Origin: JANNFX01 sp031380225
GTDB lineage: Bacteria; Pseudomonadota; Alphaproteobacteria; Rhizobiales; Hyphomicrobiaceae
Length of the DNA stretch: 30,626 nt
Assembly: GCA_031380225.1 (NCBI GenBank)
Contig: JANNFX010000265.1
Coordinates: 1 to 30,626 of the forward strand
Direction of reading: 5' to 3'
Below, piece by piece: positions 7,703 to 14,761 of the stretch. The position numbers and the translations under genes were made by a program. The notes beneath the pieces are model-generated. The model saw only the letters and a list, made by a program, of their open reading frames with translations, made no database searches and was not told where the DNA came from. Numbering within the stretch: position 1 is the first letter of the stretch; each line of letters begins with the position of its first letter.

Positions 7703-8229
7703 GGGCGGCCTCCCAGAGAAGCAACTTGCGGGACGCTACCATTTGCTAACATTGCCAAGTGGAGTGATTGCCGGGCGCGCGCGAGGCGGCTCATGACCGT
7801 TCCGATTGGAATACCCAGGCTCTCAGCAGCATCTTTGTACGATTGACCATCGATACAAACGTGCGCGATGACGAGTTGTTGGTCAACTGGCAATTGAGAG
7901 ATGCAGCTGGCGACCGCCTGCAAAGTCAGGTGACTTTCCGTCACATCGCGGCCATCGCTGCCGACCACATCCAACGCGGTCTCGACATCGACGACCTCGC
8001 CGCGAACCTTGGTGGCACGCCGCTTGTCGAACCAAATATTTTGAGCGATACGATACATCCAACTATCCAAACGCGTTCCGGCTTGCCACTGCTCCGCGCT
8101 CACCAAAGCGCGAGCACAAGTTTCTTGAACAAGATCGTCAGCCTCATCCAGATTGCCCGTCAGGGCGTAACTGAACCGCCGCAGTCGCGGCAGTAACTCA
8201 ACCATCCGGGTCCGGACGTCCTCTGACAC
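7699..8229 (-). CDS. ECF-type RNA polymerase sigma factor
   Basis: A 176-residue sigma-70 family protein of the extracytoplasmic-function class. Region 2 is seen in LVQETCARALV and WMYRIAQNIWFDKRR; region 4 is seen as SYKDAAESLGIPIGTVMSRLARAR, with its helix-turn-helix. I chose GTG 8229 because GGAG lies about nine bases before it and the product then starts close to the usual family beginning (SEDVRTRMVELLPRLRRF). An in-frame TTG at 8259 would add ten residues but would start inside the predicted promoter. It is translated with the anti-sigma gene. It lacks the features of EcfG itself, and no phyR or nepR gene is nearby. Probable autoregulation is described under the promoter at 8255-8283. 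Confidence 0.92.
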   Translation of the reverse strand: MSEDVRTRMVELLPRLRRFSYALTGNLDEADDLVQETCARALVSAEQWQAGTRLDSWMYRIAQNIWFDKRRATKVRGEVVDVETALDVVGSDGRDVTESHLTLQAVASCISQLPVDQQLVIAHVCIDGQSYKDAAESLGIPIGTVMSRLARARQSLHLAMLANGSVPQVASLGGRP

Positions 8230-8254
8230 AGGCTTTCTCTCCGCCAGCTTCACT

Positions 8255-8283
8255 GACAACGGGCCAGTCAGGGTATTATTCCC
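8255..8283 (-). promoter_or_regulatory. Candidate ECF-type promoter of the sigma/anti-sigma operon
   Basis: On the minus strand GGGAATAA (8283-8276) is followed by CGTTGTC (8261-8255); measured as GGAAT-N16-CGTT the spacing equals that of alphaproteobacterial EcfG-type promoters. The start site would fall shortly before the GTG at 8229. The same two boxes recur at 8415-8443 on the other strand. This could mean autoregulation by the encoded sigma factor or control by the general stress sigma factor; the sequence cannot separate these. Confidence 0.5.
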
Positions 8284-8414
8284 GGATAATTACGATTTCT
8301 TATTGGCTGCCCCTTGGTCCCGTTGCTTCCCGTTTCATTGGGTAACCAACAGCGCCACATCAATATTGGGTGGGATCGTCTTCTTCCTCAACGAAAATAA
8401 CTTTAATGCTGGCC

Positions 8415-8443
8415 GGAATAATTTGCGGGCTGGGCTCGTTATC
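8415..8443 (+). promoter_or_regulatory. Second candidate ECF-type promoter, divergent from the sigma operon
   Basis: GGAATAA (8415-8421) and CGTTATC (8437-8443) on the plus strand match the boxes of the sigma-operon promoter; as GGAAT-N17-CGTT the spacer is one base longer. It points toward the oxidoreductase remnant at 8553. Between 8284 and 8552 I see no other convincing gene. A ggggggag run at 8465-8472 precedes a short open frame at 8479-8670 that resembles nothing known. Confidence 0.4.
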
Positions 8444-8552
8444 TCAATGCCAACGCACTGACCCTGGGGGGAGCCGGTGTGTTGGCCCAGCTAAATTCAG
8501 GTCTTAGTTCGATAGTCCTGACGCGCATTGTCCATCCAAGGCATGAGCCTTT

Positions 8553-8894
8553 GTGGACCTCGACCCAATTCTGGCATTTTATGCGCTGCCGTTGGTCGCA
8601 ATTTGGAGACTCTACTTATATTTGCGTCAAGGGAGTGTCGTGCGGGACATCTATTTGCGCGCGCCTTTGAAGAACCGCCGTCGTGTTCAAGCAGCGGCCT
8701 CCAAAAAGCGCATTGAGATACTGATGCGTTCAACGGTCGAGCGGATTGGCGACGATTCCGTTGAGCTGTTGCATGGGAAAAAACTGATTGCACGGAAGAA
8801 CGACGCCGTGATCGTGTGTGCTGGTGGCATACCAACGATCGACTTACTACACAGCATGGGAATTGAAACTGAGCCCAAGTATCAGGCCGCTTAG
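8553..8894 (+). pseudogene. Internally deleted NAD(P)-binding 4Fe-4S oxidoreductase remnant
   Basis: The 113-residue frame joins two distant parts of one family. Residues 1 to about 28 (DPILAFYALPLVAIWRLYLY) look like the N-terminal membrane helix of a family in which two 4Fe-4S ferredoxin motifs and a thioredoxin-reductase-like FAD/NAD(P) domain follow. From about residue 34 the text (LKNRRRVQAAASKKRIEIL, then KNDAVIVCAGGIPTIDLL and a YQAA end) matches the extreme C-terminus of the same family. The ferredoxin cysteines and both nucleotide-binding glycine motifs are missing, so roughly 400 codons appear to have been removed in frame. The product cannot be a working reductase. Start GTG 8553 is a best guess with a weak ribosome site. 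The family match is from memory. Confidence 0.6.
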
Positions 8895-8907
8895 TTCAAT
8901 CACTCGA

Positions 8908-9681
8908 CTACCTGACGCCGCGCAGCCAACCAGCGAGATATTGAAAAAAGCCCGGATGGTACCAAACGTGTGATGGTCCCTCGGGTGGCCGTCCAATTAG
9001 GCGGCCATTCAACGCACGGCCTACATTTTCTTCGAGCAAAGGCAGTGCGGCTGCAAGCTGGCGGTAGGGGTAGGTTTCGAAATTATCATCGCTGGATGGT
9101 GAAATATTCGCTTGGCCGAGAATGGCGCCGGTATCAATTCCACTATCAACCAAGTGAACCGTGACGCCGCAATTCCCGGCATCACCATTGTACAATGCCC
9201 AGTAGCCACCATGGACGCCGCGATAATTTGGTGTGATGCCCGCGTGCGTGTTGATGAACCGCGCGCTTGTTGCCGCCAGCGTCGCCGCCCTGATGATGCG
9301 CGTTCCGTTCACCACCACAACCCGCGGCGCCAAGCGCATGATGGCTTGTTGGCATTCTGGTTCGTTGACGCTGACGATATGCGTGATCGCTGTATCTGGG
9401 ATATCAGACTGATCCAGACCGAATTCGGTAACGAGCCTAACAATCACCGGTTTCGCTCGCCACGCCAAGACTGGGCGCACCAATGTCATGAATGCGATTT
9501 GCGAGAGCACGCGTTGGATCCCGATCTTGCGGACGCGCGCCCTCAGCATTTGGCGCTTCGAAACCGGTGCTTCAAGAATGACGTCAACGGACCCAAAGGC
9601 CTTGACGAGATGATTGTAGATGATCGATGTGCTTGGACCCTGACCGGCCAACAGCAAAATGCCAGATTTAGCTGACGGCAT
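8908..9681 (-). CDS. Formyltransferase family protein (PurN/Fmt-like fold)
   Basis: A 257-residue cytoplasmic protein with the formyl-group transfer catalytic set: Asn144 and His146 in INTHAGITPNYRG and Asp183 in DSGIDTGAIL. The family uses 10-formyltetrahydrofolate to formylate an amine. It is shorter than Fmt (no C-terminal tRNA domain) and lacks the GAR-specific context of PurN, resembling enzymes that formylate amino sugars. Its ATG overlaps the end of the upstream NodB-type gene by 14 bases, implying coupled translation. A NodB-like enzyme plus a formyltransferase recalls the ArnD/ArnA pair acting on 4-amino-arabinose; the actual substrate here is unknown. Confidence 0.85.
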   Translation of the reverse strand: MPSAKSGILLLAGQGPSTSIIYNHLVKAFGSVDVILEAPVSKRQMLRARVRKIGIQRVLSQIAFMTLVRPVLAWRAKPVIVRLVTEFGLDQSDIPDTAITHIVSVNEPECQQAIMRLAPRVVVVNGTRIIRAATLAATSARFINTHAGITPNYRGVHGGYWALYNGDAGNCGVTVHLVDSGIDTGAILGQANISPSSDDNFETYPYRQLAAALPLLEENVGRALNGRLIGRPPEGPSHVWYHPGFFQYLAGWLRGVR

Positions 9682-10645
9682 CGAAATCCCCCATTGTGGA
9701 CGATCTCATGCCTTTCGTGTCGCGGAGCTGCTTAAAGTGCTCCAGGATGATTTCGATGACGTGCATGTTCCTGTCGAGGTTGGCACCGAAATTATGCGGA
9801 TGCCACCAAAGATGAAAAACACCCTGAGATTTGGCGGCTGCGTCCATGGCATTGAGGATGCGATTCAGACGAAGCCCATCCAGCGTGGCGAGGCGGGCAG
9901 AATAGGGCCGTAGAAATCGGCTAGCGGCGACGTTGATCAGACTAGTGGTGTTGTTTGAGGCCGGCGGCGTATTGGATCCGGTTAGGTTCAAGTAAGTGTC
10001 AGCCAATCGCAGTCCGCGGCGTCTTAAGTTTTGGCTGGCGCCGGCCGTTGGCCTGTAGATCCAGCCTCGCTCGTTGCCGCGAAAGGTGCGAATACCTGCT
10101 TCGCGGCAGATTGCCAACTTGGCGTCGTCATATTGATTTCTCGGAAACACAATAGATCGAAGCGTGACGCCGCGGCGGTTGGCGATATCAATCGCTGCGT
10201 TGAGATCGAGCCGGAAATCATCATTCGTGACGCCGTTCTCCAAGCAGTAGAAATGCGAAAACGTGTGCGTGCCGATTTCCTGACCGGGACAGGCTTGGAT
10301 TTGCCGAAGGAGGCTCAGTCCGAAGTAGTAGGGATCAGCAGTTTCACTGGCGCCAACTTCGTCGAGGTAACGATAGTTGCTGAGATGCGGCGCGGAATAG
10401 CGCGGCTGCGGCTTTGGCATCACGTCTAACATTTCGTCTTTGGATTCGCAGAACAGAAATCCGACTGTCGCCCAGGTTGCGCGAATGCCGTAGCGCTGGA
10501 ACGCCTCAAGCATGCGTGGGATCGCTTGGCGCACGCCTAGCACGTTGGCGCCATAGGTCGATTTGGTGTGGTGATCCCTGACACCCCACATCAGTTCGAA
10601 TTCGAGCGAGATCACAAAGTGTGGTGGGCCGTCAGATTTCATCAT
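9668..10645 (-). CDS. Polysaccharide deacetylase family protein (NodB-like)
   Basis: A 325-residue protein of the carbohydrate esterase 4 / NodB fold. The first motif is ISLEFELMWG (in place of the usual Asp-Asp), the metal-binding His pair is GTHTFSH (His127 and His131), and the third motif is seen as FPRNQYD. LWWHPHNFG near residue 277 fits the fifth motif. Such enzymes remove N-acetyl or N-formyl groups from sugars using a divalent metal. ATG 10645 is chosen over an in-frame start 45 bases upstream because a G-rich ribosome site (gggggggaagggg) lies just before it; a second ATG follows directly. It is co-translated with the formyltransferase. No signal peptide is seen, so it probably acts in the cytoplasm on a precursor. 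Confidence 0.87.
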   Translation of the reverse strand: MMKSDGPPHFVISLEFELMWGVRDHHTKSTYGANVLGVRQAIPRMLEAFQRYGIRATWATVGFLFCESKDEMLDVMPKPQPRYSAPHLSNYRYLDEVGASETADPYYFGLSLLRQIQACPGQEIGTHTFSHFYCLENGVTNDDFRLDLNAAIDIANRRGVTLRSIVFPRNQYDDAKLAICREAGIRTFRGNERGWIYRPTAGASQNLRRRGLRLADTYLNLTGSNTPPASNNTTSLINVAASRFLRPYSARLATLDGLRLNRILNAMDAAAKSQGVFHLWWHPHNFGANLDRNMHVIEIILEHFKQLRDTKGMRSSTMGDFDAVS

Positions 10646-10784
10646 GCGTGCCCCTTCCCCCCCTGCTGCCTTGCAGGCGCAGGTTAGCACTGCGCAGCAA
10701 GTTCAGCCGCTGCAATGCTGGTATCAAGGTTTACGCACCGCTGTCTGCTTGGCTCTGAGAAGGTCTTGCGAACGCGCGCTGCCC

Positions 10785-11792
10785 CTACACCTTCGCCATA
10801 GCGATTGCGGTGTCAGACATGCGATTGGAGAAGCCCCCTTCGTTGTCATACCAAGACAGCACGCGCACCAGATTGCCACCGATGACCTTCGTCTGATCGA
10901 GGTGGAAGATCGACGAATGGGGATCATGGTTGAAGTCGATCGACACGTTGGGCTGATCGGTGACCGCGAGCACACCTTTCAGGGGACCGTTAGCGGCAGC
11001 GGCTTTGATGGCCGCGTTAATTTCATCCGGAGTGGTCTCACGCTTTGACACAAACTTGAAATCGACAACGGAGACGTTCGGCGTCGGCACGCGGATCGCC
11101 GTCCCATCGAGTTTGCCGTTCAATTCAGGAAGCACGAGGCCTACCGCTTTAGCGGCCCCGGTTGACGTCGGGATCATCGACAAGCTCGCCGCGCGGCCGC
11201 GGTAGAGATCCTTGTGCAAGGTATCGAGCGTCGGCTGGTCACCGGTATATGAATGAATGGTTGTCATGAACCCGCGTTCGATGCCAACGAGGTCATTCAA
11301 CACTTTGGCGACGGGCGCCAAGCAGTTCGTGGTGCACGAGGCGTTCGAGACCACCAAGTGATCCTTGGTCAGCTTGTCGTGATTGACACCATAGACGACT
11401 GTCAGGTCAGCGCCATCGGCTGGCGCCGAGATCAAAACCTTTTTAGCGCCGGCTTCGAGATGCAGCTTTGCTTTGTCTTTTGAGGTGAAGATGCCCGTGC
11501 ATTCCATCGCCACGTCAACGCCCATGGCGCCATGGGGCAGCTCGGCGGGGTTCTTGATTGCAGTGACTTTGATCGGGCCGAAGCCAACATCGATGGTGTC
11601 GCCCAAAACTTTGACGATGCCTGGGAAGCGGCCGTGGACGCTATCAAAGCGCAGCAAGTGGGCGTTGGTTTCGACAGGACCGAGGTCATTGATAGCGACC
11701 ACCTCGATGTCCTTACGCCCGCTCTCGGCTATCGCACGCAGCACATTGCGCCCGATGCGCCCAAATCCATTGATTGCCACTTTAACGGCCAT
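10785..11792 (-). CDS. gap: Type I glyceraldehyde-3-phosphate dehydrogenase
   Basis: A 335-residue glycolytic/gluconeogenic enzyme that oxidises glyceraldehyde-3-phosphate with NAD and phosphate to 1,3-bisphosphoglycerate. Seen are the Rossmann motif INGFGRIGRN (7-16), Asp36 in AINDLG, which favours NAD, the nucleophile Cys153 in SNASCTTNCLAP, and the base His180 in HSYTGDQ. Length is normal. ATG 11792 is preceded by AGAGGA eight bases upstream, whereas the longer frame to 11903 adds unrelated residues. In many relatives a phosphoglycerate kinase gene follows; here the next gene on the same strand is the NodB-like deacetylase, 139 bases on, so the glycolytic cluster is broken at this point. 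Confidence 0.97.
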   Translation of the reverse strand: MAVKVAINGFGRIGRNVLRAIAESGRKDIEVVAINDLGPVETNAHLLRFDSVHGRFPGIVKVLGDTIDVGFGPIKVTAIKNPAELPHGAMGVDVAMECTGIFTSKDKAKLHLEAGAKKVLISAPADGADLTVVYGVNHDKLTKDHLVVSNASCTTNCLAPVAKVLNDLVGIERGFMTTIHSYTGDQPTLDTLHKDLYRGRAASLSMIPTSTGAAKAVGLVLPELNGKLDGTAIRVPTPNVSVVDFKFVSKRETTPDEINAAIKAAAANGPLKGVLAVTDQPNVSIDFNHDPHSSIFHLDQTKVIGGNLVRVLSWYDNEGGFSNRMSDTAIAMAKV

Positions 11793-12053
11793 GGTCGTTA
11801 TCCTCTGAAAGATGTGATGCCGGGCCGGCCAACTTGGGCAGGCAAACTGCGCCGCATTAACTTGACGGGACCGGTTTGTGTCAATGCGGCAACGGTTGAT
11901 CACAGCAGAACGCCTAAAAAGGCCCCGACAGCAACGTGGGAAAAATGTTTTGAGCCGGTTGCGGCGGTGCCCGGATGCGTCTTACAACCAACGGCTTGAG
12001 AAGACCCGCTTATGCGGGGATGCGGGCCTAATTACAGCGAGGGTCGCGTGGCA

Positions 12054-12314
12054 GTGATGGTGGACAAAGAACAAGGCAAGGCCAAGCGGGCGGTGAAACC
12101 AGCAAGCGCGGGGGTTACTGCGGCCAGCCGATCGGGAGCGCCGGCTGCAACCAGCATGGCAGCACTTGAGGCGGAGCGCGACGCGTTGAAGGCTGAACTC
12201 GCCGCTGCCAAAGTGCGGATTGAGGCGTTGGAGGCCGCCAACAGCCAAGTTATCAATCGGCTTTCCTGGATGATCGATAGCCTGCAGGCTCTGAAAGAGG
12301 GCGTGCAGTCCTAA
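12054..12314 (+). CDS. Small coiled-coil protein of unknown function
   Basis: About 86 residues: a basic, Ala-rich start, then a heptad-like stretch (ALEAERDALKAELAAAKVRI) predicted as a coiled coil, and a conserved-looking end INRLSWMIDSLQALKEG. I recall short proteins of this type divergent from or beside gap and tkt genes in Hyphomicrobiales, but they have no assigned role that I can name. GAGGG at 12039-12043 serves as ribosome site; GTG 12048, GTG 12054 and ATG 12057 are all possible starts, and 12054 is a compromise. A small hairpin (cccgc-ttat-gcggg, 12005-12018) lies upstream. Real-gene confidence is good; function is unknown. Confidence 0.7.
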   Translation: MMVDKEQGKAKRAVKPASAGVTAASRSGAPAATSMAALEAERDALKAELAAAKVRIEALEAANSQVINRLSWMIDSLQALKEGVQS

Positions 12315-12434
12315 TCTGTCTTTAACCAGCGGAATGCCGCGCCGTGCTGAGACAATCGTTAAGCGCGTATTTACGGTTCAGCGATAGCTTTCACGACGTG
12401 TAGTCGTTGAGAAAGGCGTTGTGTTTTGTGTCTC

Positions 12435-12845
12435 ATGTGTGCGTTTGAACAAGCCGGTGGATCGCACCGGTTTCGGCTGGCTGTCCTCGGCGCCGCGTTG
12501 TTGATGCCATTGGTGCTTAGCGGCTGCGCTTCAAATTCCAATCCAAACACGCGAGGGACGTCTCTCTTGTCATGGCGGCTGTTCGAAGAACCGCGCCGTT
12601 TGGCCGTCGGGACGGCTGCGAAGCTAGATCTTGAAGACGACGGTGTGCCCGCCCAATCGCCACCTTCGTACCACGTCCGTCAGACGGCCGATGATCCGAC
12701 ACAGCCATGGAGCCGCAATTACGGCCGCTCAGCCGAGCAGATCCCGGAGACTGTATCTGCTGCTGCAATAGATGCGTCCGCATTTGATCGCAACATTCTC
12801 GTCAAGCCGATCAGCCAGCGCATTGCCAGTCAGGCGGCGGAATAG
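12435..12845 (+). CDS. Small predicted lipoprotein
   Basis: 136 residues with a lipoprotein signal peptide: basic residues, then the hydrophobic run LAVLGAALLMPLVLSGC, where LSGC is the lipobox and Cys31 the lipidation site. The mature part is short, polar and Pro/Ser/Ala-rich with no recognisable domain. ATG 12435 is used; a TTG at 12426 is also in frame and the ribosome site is weak. Likely attached to the inner or outer membrane on the periplasmic side. The family is not recognised. Confidence 0.72.
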   Translation: MCAFEQAGGSHRFRLAVLGAALLMPLVLSGCASNSNPNTRGTSLLSWRLFEEPRRLAVGTAAKLDLEDDGVPAQSPPSYHVRQTADDPTQPWSRNYGRSAEQIPETVSAAAIDASAFDRNILVKPISQRIASQAAE

Positions 12846-12910
12846 GGCAAAACCGCGGCAAGTTTGCATAACAACATGATTCAGCACGAGAAAACACTGG
12901 GTATTCGCAG

Positions 12911-12935
12911 GGAACTTTATTGGCGTATAATCGTT
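12911..12935 (+). promoter_or_regulatory. EcfG (general stress response) type promoter
   Basis: GGAAC at 12911-12915 and CGTT at 12932-12935, spaced by exactly 16 bases, match the consensus of the alphaproteobacterial general stress sigma factor EcfG. The start site would lie near 12942, about 50 bases before the ATG at 12992. A 12-codon frame (12943-12981) ending against the ribosome site of that gene lies in the leader. Confidence 0.7.
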
Positions 12936-12991
12936 CTCAAACATGAAGCATCAGGACAATCTGGTGCAGACTTTAGGTTGAGGAGAATCCG

Positions 12992-13360
12992 ATGAAAGGC
13001 GTTATGAAATCGATCACTGCGGCGGCGTTCGCGTTTGCGGCACTGGCCGCAACGCCCGTTGCTCAGACGCCGGCCCAAGCATTTGGCGCTGGGCTGGCCG
13101 GTGCTGAAACCAAATCAGAAGCCGTGACGCAAGTTCATAGCCGGCGTCGGCATCACCACCGTCATCACAACAACTACGCCTACCGCTACTATCCGAACTA
13201 TTCGGATTATGGCTATTACCGGCCGCGTTACTATAGTTACGGCTACCGTCCTTACGCATACCGCCCATACGGCTATGGCTACGGATATAGCTCATACGGT
13301 GGTTATGGTCACGGCTGGGGCCGCCGTGGTGGCTTCAGCCTCCGCATCGGCGGCTGGTAG
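12992..13360 (+). CDS. Exported His/Tyr/Gly/Arg-rich small protein
   Basis: 122 residues with a typical signal peptide (residues 1-30, ending TPAQA), then a basic His-rich patch SRRRHHHRHHNN and a Tyr/Gly/Pro/Arg-rich tail of short YGY, YRPY and YSYG units, ending in LRIGGW. Low-complexity exported proteins of this kind are common in Hyphomicrobiales and have no established function; metal binding by the His patch or a coat-like role are guesses. AGGAG before the ATG fixes the start. The EcfG-type promoter upstream suggests induction under general stress or stationary phase. A hairpin directly downstream may end the transcript. Confidence 0.82.
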   Translation: MKGVMKSITAAAFAFAALAATPVAQTPAQAFGAGLAGAETKSEAVTQVHSRRRHHHRHHNNYAYRYYPNYSDYGYYRPRYYSYGYRPYAYRPYGYGYGYSSYGGYGHGWGRRGGFSLRIGGW

Positions 13361-13376
13361 TAGTTCGTGGAACGAC

Positions 13377-13397
13377 GGGCGGTCCTTTGGTCCGCCC
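13377..13397 (+). terminator. GC-rich hairpin after the His/Tyr-rich gene
   Basis: gggcggtcc and ggtccgccc flank a ttt loop, giving a nine-pair stem with one T-T mismatch, 16 bases after the stop codon. No run of T follows, so it is a weak candidate for intrinsic termination and may instead protect the 3' end of the transcript. Confidence 0.45.
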
Positions 13398-13418
13398 GAT
13401 TGACGATGAGGTCGCGCG

Positions 13419-13964
13419 GTGGCGGGTGTAACAATCGGCAAACGCGCGGTCCTCGATCCGGAAGGCGCACGCGACAGCAACCTCGACCGGGTATTTTTCG
13501 AAAGTAGCGCGACGCAGTCGTTTGAAAGCGACGCAATCAAGGCTGCTTTTCGCGAGCGCTGGCTCGGCCGCTATTTAAAACGCTACTCGAACTTTGCCTA
13601 TGTGGCCGCCGCTGCGGATGGCACGTTGGTTGGCTATCTCGTCGGCTGTTTAGATGATCCCGCTCAAAACGAGCTGTTCGACGATATTGGCTACTTCAAA
13701 TCCATTGCTAATCTGACGGCTGCCTATCCCGCCCACCTGCATGTCAATCTGTTAGAAAGCGCCCGAGGCCAGGGCTACGGCCGCCAACTCGTTGAGGCGT
13801 TTGCTGCCGATGCGGCCGCACAAGGCAGCCCAGGTATTCACGTCGTCACCGGACGGGGCATGCGAAATGTCAATTATTATGCCAACGTTGGATTCGGCGA
13901 AGCTGGCGCATTCACTTGGAATGGCCGGGACTTGTTATTTCTAGGGCGAAAACTCGCGCCCTGA
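13419..13964 (+). CDS. GNAT-family N-acetyltransferase
   Basis: 181 residues with the GNAT acetyl-CoA-binding motif A visible as HLHVNLLESARGQGYGRQLVEAF around residues 106-128, followed by GIHVVTGRGMRNVNYYANVGF, the motif B region. It transfers an acetyl group from acetyl-CoA to an amine; the substrate cannot be read. GTG 13419 is preceded by GAGG seven bases upstream. It lies 12 bases before the transporter ATPase gene and is probably the first gene of that operon, so an amino acid or small amine substrate is a reasonable but unproven guess. Confidence 0.87.
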   Translation: MAGVTIGKRAVLDPEGARDSNLDRVFFESSATQSFESDAIKAAFRERWLGRYLKRYSNFAYVAAAADGTLVGYLVGCLDDPAQNELFDDIGYFKSIANLTAAYPAHLHVNLLESARGQGYGRQLVEAFAADAAAQGSPGIHVVTGRGMRNVNYYANVGFGEAGAFTWNGRDLLFLGRKLAP

Positions 13965-13976
13965 ACCGGAGCTACC

Positions 13977-14750
13977 ATGGACGCGGCGCCCTCAAAACCG
14001 CCAGAGTTGAGCCCGGCGCCGGTGCTTGTCATGGAGCAGGTGTCGAAGCGGTTCGGCACCTTCGAGGCGCTGAAGCGCGTCAATCTCACGGTGAGGCCTG
14101 GCGAAAAAATCGTGATCTGCGGGCCATCAGGATCCGGCAAGTCGACACTGATCCGATGTGTCAACGGGCTTGAAAAACACGACGACGGGCGGATTTTGGT
14201 CAACGGCACGGAGATGGACGGCGACGTGCGCCGATTAGCAAAGGTGCGCACCGAAACCGGCATGGTGTTTCAAAGCTTCAATCTGTTTCCGCATCTGACC
14301 GTGCTCGATAATATCTGCTTAGCGCCGCAGTGGGTGCAAGGCAAACAGCGCCCTGACGCTGAACAATCGGCACTAGACCTATTGGGCCGCGTCCGCATCC
14401 GCGAACAAGCGCTGAAGTACCCTGGTCAACTGTCAGGCGGGCAACAGCAGCGTGTCGCCATTGCGCGCGCGCTGGCTATGAACCCGCGTCTGATGTTGTT
14501 TGATGAGCCGACCAGCGCACTTGATCCTGAGATGGTGAAGGAAGTGCTCGATGTCATGGTCGAGCTGGCGCAAGGCGGCATGACGATGCTGTGCGTGACC
14601 CACGAAATGGCATTTGCGAAGGCAGTCGCAGACCGGGTGATCTTTATGGATCAGGGAGAAATTGTCGAACAAGGCCCGCCAGCAGCATTCTTTTCGAATC
14701 CAAAGCACGAGCGCACGCGCGCGTTCCTGCAACAAATTCTCAATCACTGA
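13977..14750 (+). CDS. aapP: General L-amino-acid ABC transporter, ATP-binding protein
   Basis: A 257-residue ABC ATPase of the polar amino acid uptake class. Walker A is GPSGSGKST (49-57), the signature is LSGGQQQRVAIARAL (from 152), and Walker B is LMLFDEPTSALDPE (from 172); the Q-loop MVFQSFNLFPHLTVLDN and switch His in CVTHEMAFA are also present. It powers import by the two permeases encoded downstream. GGAG precedes ATG 13977. In the best known aap and bzt operons the ATPase gene comes last (J-Q-M-P); here it comes first, directly after the acetyltransferase gene. The family is certain; the aap rather than bzt name rests on overall similarity. Confidence 0.93.
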   Translation: MDAAPSKPPELSPAPVLVMEQVSKRFGTFEALKRVNLTVRPGEKIVICGPSGSGKSTLIRCVNGLEKHDDGRILVNGTEMDGDVRRLAKVRTETGMVFQSFNLFPHLTVLDNICLAPQWVQGKQRPDAEQSALDLLGRVRIREQALKYPGQLSGGQQQRVAIARALAMNPRLMLFDEPTSALDPEMVKEVLDVMVELAQGGMTMLCVTHEMAFAKAVADRVIFMDQGEIVEQGPPAAFFSNPKHERTRAFLQQILNH

Positions 14751-14761
14751 CGGAGGCGGCG

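Noticed and set aside
7699..8229. The sigma factor as EcfG of the general stress response
   Set aside because: EcfG is normally encoded with nepR and phyR, whereas this one is coupled to a transmembrane anti-sigma factor, which fits another ECF group.
8497..8835. A 112-codon minus-strand frame
   Set aside because: It lies antisense to the oxidoreductase remnant, whose plus-strand frame has recognisable family text; the minus frame has none.
9112..9675. A 187-codon plus-strand frame
   Set aside because: It is antisense to the formyltransferase gene, which carries the catalytic Asn, His and Asp motifs.
11532..11999. A 155-codon plus-strand frame over the start of gap
   Set aside because: It is a shadow of gap; no ribosome site or motif.
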